A stretch of 64,000 bases of DNA, from the NCBI GenBank assembly GCA_041745535.1, contig JBGTIS010000030.1:10402-74401 (forward strand), read 5' to 3'. The stretch is from JBGTIS01 sp041745535 (lineage in GTDB: Bacteria > Bacteroidota > Bacteroidia > Cytophagales > Cyclobacteriaceae). Below, in pieces: positions 17,863-27,318 of the stretch (positions are counted from its first letter, which is position 1; each line of letters opens with the position of its first letter). Below the pieces are notes generated by a model. It was not told the DNA's origin. It ran no database searches and saw only the letters and a program-made list of their open reading frames with translations. A program made the position numbers and the translations under genes.

Positions 17863-18639
17863 ATGAATAATTACTGGTTTCAAAGAAATTTAATTTTCTG
17901 CCTATTTTTCTGGTTTCTATCTTTTCAGGGCATTGCCCAATCTACCGACAGTTTAGCCCAACGTAGTATAGTTTTTCAAAATTCTTTAAAGCAGGAAAAA
18001 CCATTTTACAAAAAGTTAATAGCCCCTGCCGCTTTGGTAACTGCCGGCCTGCTTACCTTTTCTGATAACCCTGTATTTGACCGGTATGATGTACAAAGGC
18101 AGCGTCAAAAGCATTTCCCTGAGTTTCGGACGCATGTCGATGATTTTATTCCATTCGCTCCTATTGCTGCGGTTTACGGATTGGATGTTTTTGGTATTAA
18201 AGCTAAAAATAATTTCAAAAACCTCGCTTTAAGGCTTTTATTGGCTGAAGTGTTATCGGAGGCCCTTGTTTTTCCGATGAAACGTATTACTAATATTGAA
18301 CGGCCTGATCAAAGTAACTTTCTCTCTTTTCCTTCCGGGCATACCACTTTAGCTTTTGTTTCAGCTACTTTTATGCATTTAGAATACGGTGACTTGAGTG
18401 CGTGGTACAGCATTGGCGCTTATACCGCTGCTACCGTAGTGGGTGCTTTACGGATTTTGAACAATAAACACTGGCTTTCCGATGTTTTGGTAGGTGCTGG
18501 TGCTGGTATTCTTTCTACGCATTTAGCTTATCTAATTTTATCGGATAAATTAAGGCAGAATAGCAAAAAAACAAGTTTTCTGCTTGTTCCCAGTTATTAT
18601 GACCGCACTACCGGAATGGCTATGATTTTGTTATTTTAA
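17863..18639 (+). CDS. PAP2 family phosphatase
   Basis: A 258-residue exported or membrane-associated phosphatase of the type 2 phosphatidic acid phosphatase family. It starts with a signal-like stretch ending at GIAQ. The three catalytic signatures are in order: KRITNIERP (motif 1), FPSGHTTLAF (motif 2, with the proton-donor His) and NNKHWLSDVLVG (motif 3, with the nucleophile His and its Asp). Likely substrates are lipid phosphates such as phosphatidate or undecaprenyl pyrophosphate. Monocistronic, followed by a MarR gene with its own operator-like palindrome. Confidence 0.88.
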   Translation: MNNYWFQRNLIFCLFFWFLSFQGIAQSTDSLAQRSIVFQNSLKQEKPFYKKLIAPAALVTAGLLTFSDNPVFDRYDVQRQRQKHFPEFRTHVDDFIPFAPIAAVYGLDVFGIKAKNNFKNLALRLLLAEVLSEALVFPMKRITNIERPDQSNFLSFPSGHTTLAFVSATFMHLEYGDLSAWYSIGAYTAATVVGALRILNNKHWLSDVLVGAGAGILSTHLAYLILSDKLRQNSKKTSFLLVPSYYDRTTGMAMILLF

Positions 18640-18729
18640 CACCCGATATTCCTTCATTAGTAAGGTTCTCTCATTAAAGCGTATTTAAGAATAAACTAAT
18701 CTTGGTTTTATCATCAAAAATACATAAAA

Positions 18730-18753
18730 TTGTTTAAACAAATCTCGTTTAAT
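18730..18753. promoter_or_regulatory. Palindromic operator-like element before MarR gene
   Basis: TTGTTTAAACAA (18730-18741) is a perfect twelve-base palindrome. It is followed after six bases by a further half-site-like GTTTAAT, ending 11 bases before the GTG start of the MarR gene. The same element with the same spacing recurs at 28650-28673 with only two changes (C to T at both). That the MarR protein binds it is inferred. Confidence 0.5.
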
Positions 18754-18764
18754 AAACTAAGTTC

Positions 18765-19205
18765 GTGAACAAAAAAATAAATTATACACTAGAAAACCAG
18801 GCTCATTTAGCCTATAATACCCTTTTGTATACCACCAACTGGCTTGAAGATCAGGTAAAAGAAATTTTTAAACCCATGGGCATTACCTCACAGCAATTTA
18901 ATGTTTCGCGAATTTTGCGAACCAAGCACCCCAATTCCTGTACGGCATCCCATATCAAGGAAACCATGATGGACAAAAGCCCTGACCTGACCCGGCTTAT
19001 TGACCGACTTATTGATAAAGGTATGGTTACCAGGGAGGTGTGTGCTGAAAACCGAAGAAAACTGGATATTAAAATTACCAAAAAAGGACTTTCAATGCTC
19101 AATGTACTAGAGCCTGTAATCAGAGAGCAATCCCGATTTTTCGAAAAACTTTCAGAAAAAGAACTATTAGAGTTGAATCGTATTTTGGAGAAGATAAGAA
19201 GTTAA
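18765..19205 (+). CDS. MarR family transcriptional regulator
   Basis: A 146-residue winged-helix regulator started by GTG at 18765. The recognition region is TASHIKETMMDKSPDLTRLIDRLIDKG, and the wing MVTREVCAENRRKLDIKITKKG has the conserved Arg pair. Length is typical. The perfect palindrome just upstream points to autoregulation. It converges with the bile-acid-type symporter genes, so its targets are not obvious from position. Unlike the other MarR gene at 3.3 kb it is not fused into an efflux operon. Confidence 0.87.
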   Translation: MNKKINYTLENQAHLAYNTLLYTTNWLEDQVKEIFKPMGITSQQFNVSRILRTKHPNSCTASHIKETMMDKSPDLTRLIDRLIDKGMVTREVCAENRRKLDIKITKKGLSMLNVLEPVIREQSRFFEKLSEKELLELNRILEKIRS

Positions 19206-19207
19206 TT

Positions 19208-19230
19208 AGGGGCAGGGGCAGGGGCAGGGC
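19208..19230. repeat. Short hexamer tandem repeat
   Basis: AGGGGC is repeated three times and followed by AGGGC, between the MarR gene and the convergent symporter. Repeats of this kind can vary in copy number by slippage, but no coding effect is expected here. Confidence 0.7.
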
Positions 19231-19259
19231 TTTCTTATTTTGGATGGAAGTAAATTTTT

Positions 19260-20174
19260 TTAGGACTTCACCTTTATGCGGATCGGTATCGCGGATAATA
19301 TCCAGGCGAAAATTAGCCCGGATATGATGTCCCAAATGCCCCACCAACCAGCCACCAGTGCCATTCCGCCCATTCCGTCATAAAAATTAAAAATCAGTAT
19401 CAGCGCCAATCCTGAATTTTGAATGCCGGTTTCAATAGCAATAGCTTTGGTATCGGCCAATGGCAACGAAAACACCTTTCCCAGATAATAACCTCCTGCG
19501 AAAGCGATGCTGTTGTGCAGAAATACCACCAGCACCACATATTGAATATAGTGCAGAAATATTTCAAAATTAGCGGCAAACGCCCCTATGATAAAACCCG
19601 CGAAAATTACCAGAGAAATAATTTTTACCGGCTTTATAATTTTTGCTGTTAAAGTCGGAAATTTAGCCGCCACCCACATGCCTAATACCAAAGGAATGCC
19701 CACGATTAACAAAATAGTTTTAAATATTTCCAACGCATCAATTCTGATATTTACCACTTCCTGGGCACTGTTGCTATAAAGCGCACCCCACAATGTAAAA
19801 CTCAATGGAGTAACTATTAGAGCCGCTACAGTAGAAAAAGCCGTAATCGACACTGAAAGTGCCGCATTGCCTTTTGCCAGCAGCGTCATGAAATTTGAGA
19901 TATTACCCCCCGGACAACAGGCTACCAAAATCATTCCCATGGCAATACTAGGATGTGGTTGTATGGATAAGATAAGCAGGTAAGTGAGCAATGGCAACAG
20001 AAAAATCTGAGATACCAAACCAATGATGACGGATGTGGGATGGTGGGCAATTTGCTTAAAATCTGATAGTTTAATAGCCAATGCTACGCCAAACATCACA
20101 AATCCCAGGCATACATTTAAAACCAACAACGAATCCTGATTAAAGTTAAGCCGCAATTGGTCCAGTGTTTCCAT
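19260..20174 (-). CDS. Bile acid:sodium symporter family protein (copy 2)
   Basis: A 304-residue inner-membrane carrier of the BASS/SBF family with eight to ten hydrophobic helices. The sodium-site motif CCPGGNISNFMTLLAKGN follows helix 4, and AIETGIQNSGLALIL is the second signature. The ATG at 20174 is chosen because the paralogue next door starts with the same pattern (METLDQLRLNF against MLEALDTVKLNF); an earlier start at 20273 would run into that gene. Substrates in bacteria include organic anions and 2-oxo acids. It follows its paralogue by 14 bases and is surely cotranscribed. Confidence 0.9.
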   Translation of the reverse strand: METLDQLRLNFNQDSLLVLNVCLGFVMFGVALAIKLSDFKQIAHHPTSVIIGLVSQIFLLPLLTYLLILSIQPHPSIAMGMILVACCPGGNISNFMTLLAKGNAALSVSITAFSTVAALIVTPLSFTLWGALYSNSAQEVVNIRIDALEIFKTILLIVGIPLVLGMWVAAKFPTLTAKIIKPVKIISLVIFAGFIIGAFAANFEIFLHYIQYVVLVVFLHNSIAFAGGYYLGKVFSLPLADTKAIAIETGIQNSGLALILIFNFYDGMGGMALVAGWWGIWDIISGLIFAWILSAIPIRIKVKS

Positions 20175-20188
20175 AAGGTTTTGGTAAT

Positions 20189-21103
20189 TTAGTATTTGAC
20201 CGGGGTGGAGGTAGTTTTTGATAACAGGTAAGCGATGCCTAAGCCTGACAGAATATGCCAAATTCCCCACCATGCGGCAATATAAGCCATACCGCCTTGC
20301 CCTTTAAAAAAATCGAATACAATAATTAAGGCAATGCCGGAATTTTGAATACCAGTTTCTATCGTAATTGATTTTACGTCATCAAAATGAAGTTTGAATA
20401 ACTTACCAGTTAGGAATCCGCCCAAATACGCAATTATATTATGAAAAAACACGATTACAATTACCAGATGGATATAATTAAGAAAATGGCTGTAATTCGC
20501 CGACAAAGCCGCTACCACAAATCCGGCAAACATCAATAGTGAAATTACGCGAACAGGCCGGGTAATTTTTTTTGTGAAATCCGGATATTTATGAGCTATC
20601 CACATACCCATAATTAATGGAATTCCCAATAAAAGCATTACCGTTTGGAACATGGCCAGTATATCAATTGTGATTCCTTGTAAATTAGTGTTGGAATGCA
20701 AGTACAGGGTTCCCCACAAGGTGAAGTTCAGTGGGGTAAGTATAATAGAAACAAGGGTGGAAAATCCTGTTAAAGTTACCGATAACGCAATATTGGCTTT
20801 GGCAAGCAGTGAAATAAAGTTGGAGATGTTACCCCCCGGACAGGCCGCTACCAATATTAATCCTAATCCCACGCTGGTGGTGGGTTTAATGGCAATTACT
20901 AATAAATAAGTAAAAAAGGGTAAAACAAAAAACTGTGAGAATAATCCCGCTACAATAGGTTTAGGATGCGTGGCTATTCTTTTAAAGTCTGATATTCTTA
21001 ATTCTAATGCCACCCCAAACATAATAAACCCAATACAGATATTCAGCAGGAATAAACTTTCCTGGTTGAAATTGAGCTTTACAGTATCGAGGGCTTCAAG
21101 CAT
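20189..21103 (-). CDS. Bile acid:sodium symporter family protein (copy 1)
   Basis: A 304-residue BASS/SBF carrier, clearly a tandem paralogue of the next gene. The two align over their whole length, sharing for example GFIMFGVAL/GFVMFGVAL and ACPGGNISNF. It contains the second signature ITIETGIQNSGIALI. Divergence is large enough to suggest an old duplication and different substrates. Both genes point away from purE, which starts about 80 bases upstream. No regulatory site was recognised. Confidence 0.9.
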   Translation of the reverse strand: MLEALDTVKLNFNQESLFLLNICIGFIMFGVALELRISDFKRIATHPKPIVAGLFSQFFVLPFFTYLLVIAIKPTTSVGLGLILVAACPGGNISNFISLLAKANIALSVTLTGFSTLVSIILTPLNFTLWGTLYLHSNTNLQGITIDILAMFQTVMLLLGIPLIMGMWIAHKYPDFTKKITRPVRVISLLMFAGFVVAALSANYSHFLNYIHLVIVIVFFHNIIAYLGGFLTGKLFKLHFDDVKSITIETGIQNSGIALIIVFDFFKGQGGMAYIAAWWGIWHILSGLGIAYLLSKTTSTPVKY

Positions 21104-21184
21104 AATTCAGGATAATGAAAATCCTTTACAATTATATTATGGCAAAATAATGGCTTTCATAATATGAATTTAAGAATATACCAG

Positions 21185-21706
21185 TTAGAAGCCGATTTTG
21201 GCTCCTTTATATCCGGTTTCTTCCATCTGATCTGCTGAATCCTCAACTTTCTTCCTTAGTTCGTCTTTGAATTTCTGTAATTTATCGGCAATCTTTTTAT
21301 CGGTAGTTCCCAGAATAGAAGCGGCGAGTATGCCCGCGTTTTTTGCGCCATTTAAAGCAACTGTAGCAACCGGAATACCGGCTGGCATTTGCAGAATTGA
21401 CAAAACAGAATCCCATCCATCAATAGAGTCGCGCGACTTAATGGGAACCCCTATTACTGGTAAAGTGGTAAGTGACGCTACCATGCCGGGCAAATGGGCC
21501 GCGCCTCCCGCGCCCGCGATGATCACCTTAATACCACGGCCGCGGGCTTCTTCAGCATATTTAACCATTCGATGGGGCGTACGATGAGCAGAAACTACCG
21601 TTACTTCATGTTCAATGTCCTGTTGTTCCAGAAATTCAGCGGCTTCACTCATTACCGATAGGTCTGATTTGCTGCCCATGATGATGCCTATCTGTGGTTT
21701 TTTCAT
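21185..21706 (-). CDS. purE: N5-carboxyaminoimidazole ribonucleotide mutase
   Basis: A 173-residue class I PurE. It converts N5-carboxyaminoimidazole ribonucleotide to 4-carboxy-aminoimidazole ribonucleotide in de novo purine synthesis. Seen are GSKSDLSVM (residues 11-19), AHRTPHRM (40-47, with the catalytic His) and AGAGGAAHLPGM, the phosphate- and substrate-binding loops. Octameric cytosolic enzyme. It follows purK by 33 bases on the same strand, the normal partnership since PurK makes its substrate. Complete. Confidence 0.96.
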   Translation of the reverse strand: MKKPQIGIIMGSKSDLSVMSEAAEFLEQQDIEHEVTVVSAHRTPHRMVKYAEEARGRGIKVIIAGAGGAAHLPGMVASLTTLPVIGVPIKSRDSIDGWDSVLSILQMPAGIPVATVALNGAKNAGILAASILGTTDKKIADKLQKFKDELRKKVEDSADQMEETGYKGAKIGF

Positions 21707-21739
21707 ATTTAATGCTTTTATATAATCCTATATTTTTTG

Positions 21740-22882
21740 TTATGCAATTACCTTAAGCGTTTCTTTTACAAATTGAGCCTTTGCCTTTAACTGACCAATG
21801 TTATTACCTAAAATGGTGATATGCCCCATTTTTCGAAAGGGCTTGGTAATTTTTTTGCCATACAAATGTACTTTTACGCCTTCCATAGCCAACACCTCGT
21901 TCAGGCCTTTATACCTGGCCAAACCGGTATAATCGGCCTCTCCCAGCAGGTTTACCATTGCCGCTGGAATTTTAGTAGTTGTAGCACCCAGGGGGATATT
22001 CAGAATAGATCGCAAATGTTGTTCAAACTGCGAAGTATAATTCGCTTCTATGGTATGATGGCCGCTGTTATGCGTGCGGGGCGCCACTTCGTTCACCAGT
22101 ATTTTCCCTTCCCTGGTTAGGAACATTTCTACCGCCAGTAGCCCTACCATATCCAGCGATTCGATTACCTGTTTCGCGATAACGTTCGCCTCAGTCCATG
22201 CCGCTTCACTTATTTCAGCAGGGGCAAACAGGTATTCCACCAGATTATGTTCAGGATGAAAAACCAGCTCTACTACCGGAAAGCATTCTGTTTCTCCGGC
22301 CGCGTTCCTGGCGACAATCACTGAGATTTCTTTTTCAAAGTCTACAAGCTTTTCCAATAAACCCGGGGCATCAAATCCTTTTTCAATATCTTCTTGGGTT
22401 CGGATTACCCGCACACCGCGCCCATCGTAGCCGGCCTTACCTAGCTTGTGCACAGCAGGCAACATATGCATTAGTTTTGCCAAATCGGCTTTGGATTGGG
22501 TAAGCACAAATTCTGCTGTAGGAATCTGATGGTCGAGGTAAAACTGCTTCTGTAACCTTTTATCCTGGATAAGCTGGATAATTTCTGGTTGTGGATATAT
22601 CTTCTTCCCTTCCTGCTGTAATTTCAGTAAAGCTTCCGTATTTACATTTTCAATTTCAATAGTGATCAAGTCACATTGCTTCCCGAATTCGTAAACGGTA
22701 TCAAAATCTGTTATGGAGCCCTGGGTAAAGCCGGTTGCTACCGATTTGCAGGGCGCATACTCATCGGGATCTAAAATGTAAACATCCAGATTAAAATCGA
22801 TAGCCGATTGTATCAACATTCGCCCTAGCTGTCCACCGCCCAATACCCCCAATTTAAAGTTTTGATAAAATGCTGCTTCCAC
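21740..22882 (-). CDS. purK: N5-carboxyaminoimidazole ribonucleotide synthase
   Basis: An ATP-grasp enzyme that carboxylates aminoimidazole ribonucleotide using ATP and bicarbonate. FKLGVLGGGQLGRMLI at the N-terminus is the family signature; HKLGKAGYDGRGV and the acidic VNEVAPRTHNSGHHT provide the ATP and metal sites. The best start is a GTG at 22882, giving MEAAFYQNFKLG as in related proteins. An ATG at 22957 would add 25 residues with no counterpart in the family. From the GTG the protein has 380 residues. First gene of the purK-purE pair. Confidence 0.94.
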   Translation of the reverse strand: MEAAFYQNFKLGVLGGGQLGRMLIQSAIDFNLDVYILDPDEYAPCKSVATGFTQGSITDFDTVYEFGKQCDLITIEIENVNTEALLKLQQEGKKIYPQPEIIQLIQDKRLQKQFYLDHQIPTAEFVLTQSKADLAKLMHMLPAVHKLGKAGYDGRGVRVIRTQEDIEKGFDAPGLLEKLVDFEKEISVIVARNAAGETECFPVVELVFHPEHNLVEYLFAPAEISEAAWTEANVIAKQVIESLDMVGLLAVEMFLTREGKILVNEVAPRTHNSGHHTIEANYTSQFEQHLRSILNIPLGATTTKIPAAMVNLLGEADYTGLARYKGLNEVLAMEGVKVHLYGKKITKPFRKMGHITILGNNIGQLKAKAQFVKETLKVIA

Positions 22883-23042
22883 GATATAAATTTTTGGGTA
22901 CGAAATTACATATTTATTTACTAATCCCAATTGATGCTTCTTTATAGCAACCGGCAACCTTCTGATTTTTTAATCAATAATTATGTCAGGCGCTTAACAA
23001 GGCTTTTTAGTAAATAAACCTTACTATTATGGTTTTCTGTAA

Positions 23043-24875
23043 CTATACCCTGTTTTCTTCATTCATAGCAATCCCCATCTTTTCCATCAGTTTGCTCGCG
23101 TTAAAACTTTTGCAAACTCCTTCGTGTAGCTTATAGTCGAATGAAATTTCATCTCCTTCAATTTGGCTGTTAAAACTATAATTTTTAACATTGGGTAACT
23201 GACTTTCCAGTTCGCCCAGTTCCAGGTCATGCGTGGATACCAGGCCGGTAGCGTTAAGTTTACTCAATTGCCGGATAAGTGAAGCAGCGCCGTTATGGCG
23301 GTCGTGCGAATTGGTTCCTTTCAAAATTTCGTCCAGCATAAACAATACGGGCTGACCTTCGGCCACGGTTTCCAGCAGTTGTTTTAATCTTCGAAGTTCC
23401 GCATAGAATGATGAAACACTTTCCTCTAATGAATCCTGGGTACGCATACTGGTAAATACCTGCATTTTCGATATTTTCATTTCCTGTGCACATACCGGAG
23501 CTCCCGCCAGTGCCAGCACGGCATTAATACCGACGGTTCGTAAAAAGGTACTTTTGCCTGACATATTTGAACCGGTAATGATCGCAATGGCGCCTTTACC
23601 AGCTAATTCATAATCGTTCACCACCCGGTTCTTTAACTTAATCAGGCAATGCCCTAATGCTGTAGCCTGGTAGGTAAAGGGCTTATCATCAATTATTGGA
23701 AATACAAATTCCGAATGTGCAAAGCTAAATCCCGCAAGTCCGTTGAGGGCTTCAAACTCACTGATGTCAGCAAACCATACACTTACATCTTCCCTGTTTT
23801 TTGCCTTCCACCGGTCGGCTTTTAATAACCAGTAAATATCCAGCAGCATAATTACATTGGCGAGGTGATAAAACACATTCGCTCGGTTGTCCAGATTATC
23901 CAGGATGTTTTGCAAACTGTTGATTTCTTCTGATGCCGTATAGTTTTTATGTTTGAAATTAACCTGTAACCGTTTCAGCAGTTCAGCCTTAAATGTGCTT
24001 TGCTCAATTTTAAGAATCATCATCCGGTAGGCTTTCAGAATTGATATACTTTTGGATGTTTTTTTATGCGTAGTGGTTGCGGTATCCTTGGTGGTCCATA
24101 ATATGAAGCTGTTAATGGCGATTAATCCGATGGAATAATAACCGCTGATGTTGGTTATGAAATATAGCGCTATGGCGATCAGGGTAAGAATGGGCAAAAT
24201 AAGGAGCGCCAATTTATACCTACCATGATTTTTCAGTGCATCAGGTTCCTGTATCCAGTTCAGCAAAACTTTTATTTCATCTACTTCTTCCCGCATGGCC
24301 TTTTGCGACGCGGGTTTTTCTTTTCCATATGCCTGAAAATCCTGCCGCCAGTCTAACTTTTCTTTCAATTCGATTACAGCTTCCTGTCGTGCCTCAATGG
24401 TCTGCTTTTTAGCCGCGTTCTTTAACCAATCAGCTAATTTTTCTTTACCTTTTTCTGTATTACTTCTATTAATAAGTTGAAAAAGCGAATGCTTTCCGCA
24501 TACATCCAGGTCTGCCGCATAAGGATGCGTGGTTTCCAAATACTTGGTTCCGGCATCAAATTCATTCAGGTCTCCTGAAAGTCTTTGTATTTCTTCTTCG
24601 TTAATCTGGATCAGATTATCCAAATGGGTTTTCTTAATTTTTATCGAGTTATGGTATTTCACTATAATGCTGAAACCAATCAGAAATATCACGATAATTA
24701 CAGCCACCGCTACTACGTTTCTTTCATTTGCGAAATATATCAACCCGATGATACTTACCAGGAAAAAAAGAACTCTTACAATAGCTATCTGATCGTTTTT
24801 TCTACTGTATTGAGTAGCTTCTGTTTTACATTGAACTACTCTTTCCTGAAATAGCGTCTTTAAATTAGTTTGCAT
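23043..24875 (-). CDS. Membrane-associated MutS-like ATPase
   Basis: A protein of about 610 residues (620 if the ATG at 24905 is used) with the MutS ATPase domain but not the mismatch-recognition domain. Two pairs of hydrophobic helices (roughly residues 35-75 and 215-260) suggest membrane anchoring. The C-terminal third has Walker A GSNMSGKST, then TQDSLEESVSSFYAELRRL, Walker B LFMLDEILKGTNSHDR and the ABC-type THDLELGELE. This layout is common in Bacteroidota but its role is unknown; classical mismatch repair is unlikely without the clamp N-domain. Confidence 0.85.
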   Translation of the reverse strand: MQTNLKTLFQERVVQCKTEATQYSRKNDQIAIVRVLFFLVSIIGLIYFANERNVVAVAVIIVIFLIGFSIIVKYHNSIKIKKTHLDNLIQINEEEIQRLSGDLNEFDAGTKYLETTHPYAADLDVCGKHSLFQLINRSNTEKGKEKLADWLKNAAKKQTIEARQEAVIELKEKLDWRQDFQAYGKEKPASQKAMREEVDEIKVLLNWIQEPDALKNHGRYKLALLILPILTLIAIALYFITNISGYYSIGLIAINSFILWTTKDTATTTHKKTSKSISILKAYRMMILKIEQSTFKAELLKRLQVNFKHKNYTASEEINSLQNILDNLDNRANVFYHLANVIMLLDIYWLLKADRWKAKNREDVSVWFADISEFEALNGLAGFSFAHSEFVFPIIDDKPFTYQATALGHCLIKLKNRVVNDYELAGKGAIAIITGSNMSGKSTFLRTVGINAVLALAGAPVCAQEMKISKMQVFTSMRTQDSLEESVSSFYAELRRLKQLLETVAEGQPVLFMLDEILKGTNSHDRHNGAASLIRQLSKLNATGLVSTHDLELGELESQLPNVKNYSFNSQIEGDEISFDYKLHEGVCKSFNASKLMEKMGIAMNEENRV

Positions 24876-25149
24876 TGATGCTTTTTTAATTTGGTTATCT
24901 GGCAAATGCTGGGTTCTAATATTTTATTATCAGTTTTACGGTAATTTCTGTATTCATATCATCATAATCTATAATTTTTAAAAATTTTATGTAATTGCCT
25001 TTAACTGTTATGGCAAATTTGCCAGTAATTCTTCCTCAATTTACCCTAGCTTTTTCTGGCAACAGCATTTTTTAAATATTATCCGGCGTAAAACTTCGAT
25101 AAATACCTTATTCTTGTTTGGTTGATATTTAGTTTTCCCGCGCAAAGCC

Positions 25150-25157
25150 TATATTTG
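25150..25157 (+). promoter_or_regulatory. Possible -7 promoter element before lysA
   Basis: TATATTTG fits the Bacteroidota -7 consensus TAnnTTTG and lies 21 bases before the lysA ATG. No convincing -33 TTTG at the usual spacing was found, so this is weak. Confidence 0.3.
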
Positions 25158-25178
25158 TTGTTAAATTACCTTTATATT

Positions 25179-26432
25179 ATGTCTGAAATTTCTGTATTTA
25201 CTGATAACCCTTTGGAAATCCGTTACGTTCAGGGCCTTGACCTTTTAGATATTTGCAAGCAATACGGCGCGCCTTTGTATGTTTACAATGCCGATAAAAT
25301 TATTGATCAGATTGAACAGCTTCGGCAGTCGTTCTCTGGGGTAAACCTGAAAATTAAATACGCGGCCAAAGCATTAACCAATCTTTCTGTTTTAAAACTG
25401 ATGAAAAGCCAGGGTATTGGCTTGGATGCCGTTTCTATTCAGGAAGCCCAAATCGGATTAATTGCCGGGTTCAAACCCAGTGAAATTCTTTTTTCGCCTA
25501 ACTGTGTTTCTTTTGATGAAATTCAGGAGGGTGTAAACATGGGCCTCCGCATTAATCTGGACAACCTGTCGATGCTCGAGAATTTTGGTCAAACCTATGG
25601 GAACTCAGTACCTTGTTGTATTCGGCTTAATCCACACATTTTTGCCGGGGGAAACGCTAAAATTTCGGTTGGTCATATCGATTCCAAATTTGGTATTTCC
25701 ACCCATCAGATGAAAGAAATTGTGGCTTTGGTTGAAAAATATAATATACATATTAATGGCCTGCATGTGCATACAGGATCTGATATTTTAGATCCTGAAG
25801 TATTTTTATTGGGCGCCCAGGTTGTATTTGACGCGGCCGCGCATTTTTCAGATCTCGAGTTTATTGATTTTGGCAGCGGATTTAAAGTAGCATATAAAGC
25901 TGATGATCATCCAACCGATATTACCGACCTTGGCAAAAAACTAACCATCGCTTTTAAAAACTTTTGTCAGAATTATGGCCGTGAGCTTGAGCTTTGGTTT
26001 GAACCTGGAAAATTTCTGGTAAGCGAGGCTGGTTTACTTTTAGTAAAGGTAAATGTAGTAAAAACCACACCGGTTTCCATTTTTGCCGGCGTTGATTCAG
26101 GACAAAATCATCTGATCAGGCCCATGATGTACGATGCTTACCATAACATTATCAATATTTCTAACCCCAAGGGAAAGAAAAGAACTTATAATGTGGTTGG
26201 CTATATTTGCGAAACTGATACCCTTGGCAATAGCCGCGACCTGAATGAGATTCGTGTAGGCGATATTTTAGCTATTAAAAATGCCGGCGCTTATGCCTTT
26301 AGCATGTCTTCCAATTATAATTCGCGGTTTCGCCCAGCCGAGGTTCTGATTATTTATGGCGAAGCTAAACTTATCAGGAAGCGTGAAACTCTCGAAGATA
26401 TTCTGCGGAATCAGGTTGAAATAGACGTGTAG
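25179..26432 (+). CDS. lysA: Diaminopimelate decarboxylase
   Basis: A 417-residue PLP enzyme making lysine from meso-diaminopimelate. The Schiff-base lysine is Lys64 in YAAKALTNLS. HVHTGSD, IDFGSGF and the C-terminal CETDTLGNSRDL, equivalent to the CESGD signature, complete the active site across the dimer. The ATG at 25179 is preferred to one at 25122 because the added residues are hydrophobic and lie over the promoter region. Not linked to other lysine genes here. Codon choice strongly favours T at third positions, as in its two downstream neighbours. Confidence 0.94.
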   Translation: MSEISVFTDNPLEIRYVQGLDLLDICKQYGAPLYVYNADKIIDQIEQLRQSFSGVNLKIKYAAKALTNLSVLKLMKSQGIGLDAVSIQEAQIGLIAGFKPSEILFSPNCVSFDEIQEGVNMGLRINLDNLSMLENFGQTYGNSVPCCIRLNPHIFAGGNAKISVGHIDSKFGISTHQMKEIVALVEKYNIHINGLHVHTGSDILDPEVFLLGAQVVFDAAAHFSDLEFIDFGSGFKVAYKADDHPTDITDLGKKLTIAFKNFCQNYGRELELWFEPGKFLVSEAGLLLVKVNVVKTTPVSIFAGVDSGQNHLIRPMMYDAYHNIINISNPKGKKRTYNVVGYICETDTLGNSRDLNEIRVGDILAIKNAGAYAFSMSSNYNSRFRPAEVLIIYGEAKLIRKRETLEDILRNQVEIDV

Positions 26433-26478
26433 TTTTTCTCGTTTGTGTTTTTAAAATTTAACTCACAGTAGCTGCCTT

Positions 26479-27306
26479 ATGTCAAAAATATGCTTTGCGT
26501 TTCTGATAACTGTGGTTTTGGGAACCGGCCTTGCATTTTTCCAGCCTGCAACCGCGCAAAGCGATTCTGTAGCTGTCGGCAGATACTTTACCCCTGAAGC
26601 CGGTGTTTCTCTTTCAAAATTTCTGGATCAGAGTTTTTCTTCCTTAAGGTACCAGGGACCTGTATTTTCTGGAGGGGCTGGATTTATTTTCAGGAAACCT
26701 CAGAATTTTCATCAGGTTGATTTTTTGTTTGATTATGGATTTCTTAATAACGACCGAAATAATGCCTCTCTTACCCAATATCAGTTTTCTGGCAATTACA
26801 CTTTTAATAAATATTTGAGAAATGTTCATTTTAATTTGCCTATTGATGTACATTGGTATGTGGGAGGTACGCTCGGTGGGTTGTGGATGCTGAGTAATCA
26901 CGATTCATTTTCTAACAATGCTGTGATTAATAGTTTTTATTTATCCCTTAGTCCTTCTTCTTCTCTTTTTTATAATTTTAACCTGTGGAACAGCGATTTT
27001 ACCGCTCATGTTTCTGCTTTTCTTCCGCTTATCACTTTCGCTGTTCGTCCTGCTTTTGGAACACCTCGCTTTTCTGGCGATTTAGATGATGCTCACGACC
27101 TGCGTGGTTTTTTAGAAAGCGGAAAAATTGTTTCTCTCAATAAGTTTTTTCGTTTCAATGCCTCTTATGACTTGGAGTATCATTTAAAAAATCAAAATGC
27201 CTTACGATTGAGATACATGTGGAACTTTTATTCGTTTAAACAAGACGACCGACTGGTGCAGGGAGCATCACATACGCTTACCTTTTCTACTATGTTTGGA
27301 TTTTAA
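26479..27306 (+). CDS. Predicted outer-membrane beta-barrel protein
   Basis: A 275-residue exported protein of unknown function. A signal peptide ends near QPATAQSD. The remainder consists of alternating aromatic-hydrophobic strands such as HVNFHLPIDVHW-like and LRLRYMWNFYSF segments, ending in TLTFSTMFGF with a terminal Phe, the usual C-terminal signature of outer-membrane barrels. It is followed after 12 bases by a secreted S41 peptidase, so the two may work together at the envelope. No homologous family recognised. Confidence 0.65.
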   Translation: MSKICFAFLITVVLGTGLAFFQPATAQSDSVAVGRYFTPEAGVSLSKFLDQSFSSLRYQGPVFSGGAGFIFRKPQNFHQVDFLFDYGFLNNDRNNASLTQYQFSGNYTFNKYLRNVHFNLPIDVHWYVGGTLGGLWMLSNHDSFSNNAVINSFYLSLSPSSSLFYNFNLWNSDFTAHVSAFLPLITFAVRPAFGTPRFSGDLDDAHDLRGFLESGKIVSLNKFFRFNASYDLEYHLKNQNALRLRYMWNFYSFKQDDRLVQGASHTLTFSTMFGF

Positions 27307-27318
27307 TCGGCATTTATT

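Noticed and set aside
19208..19230. Hexamer tandem repeat considered as a phase-variation tract
   Set aside because: It lies between convergent genes after both stop codons, so slippage would not switch a gene.
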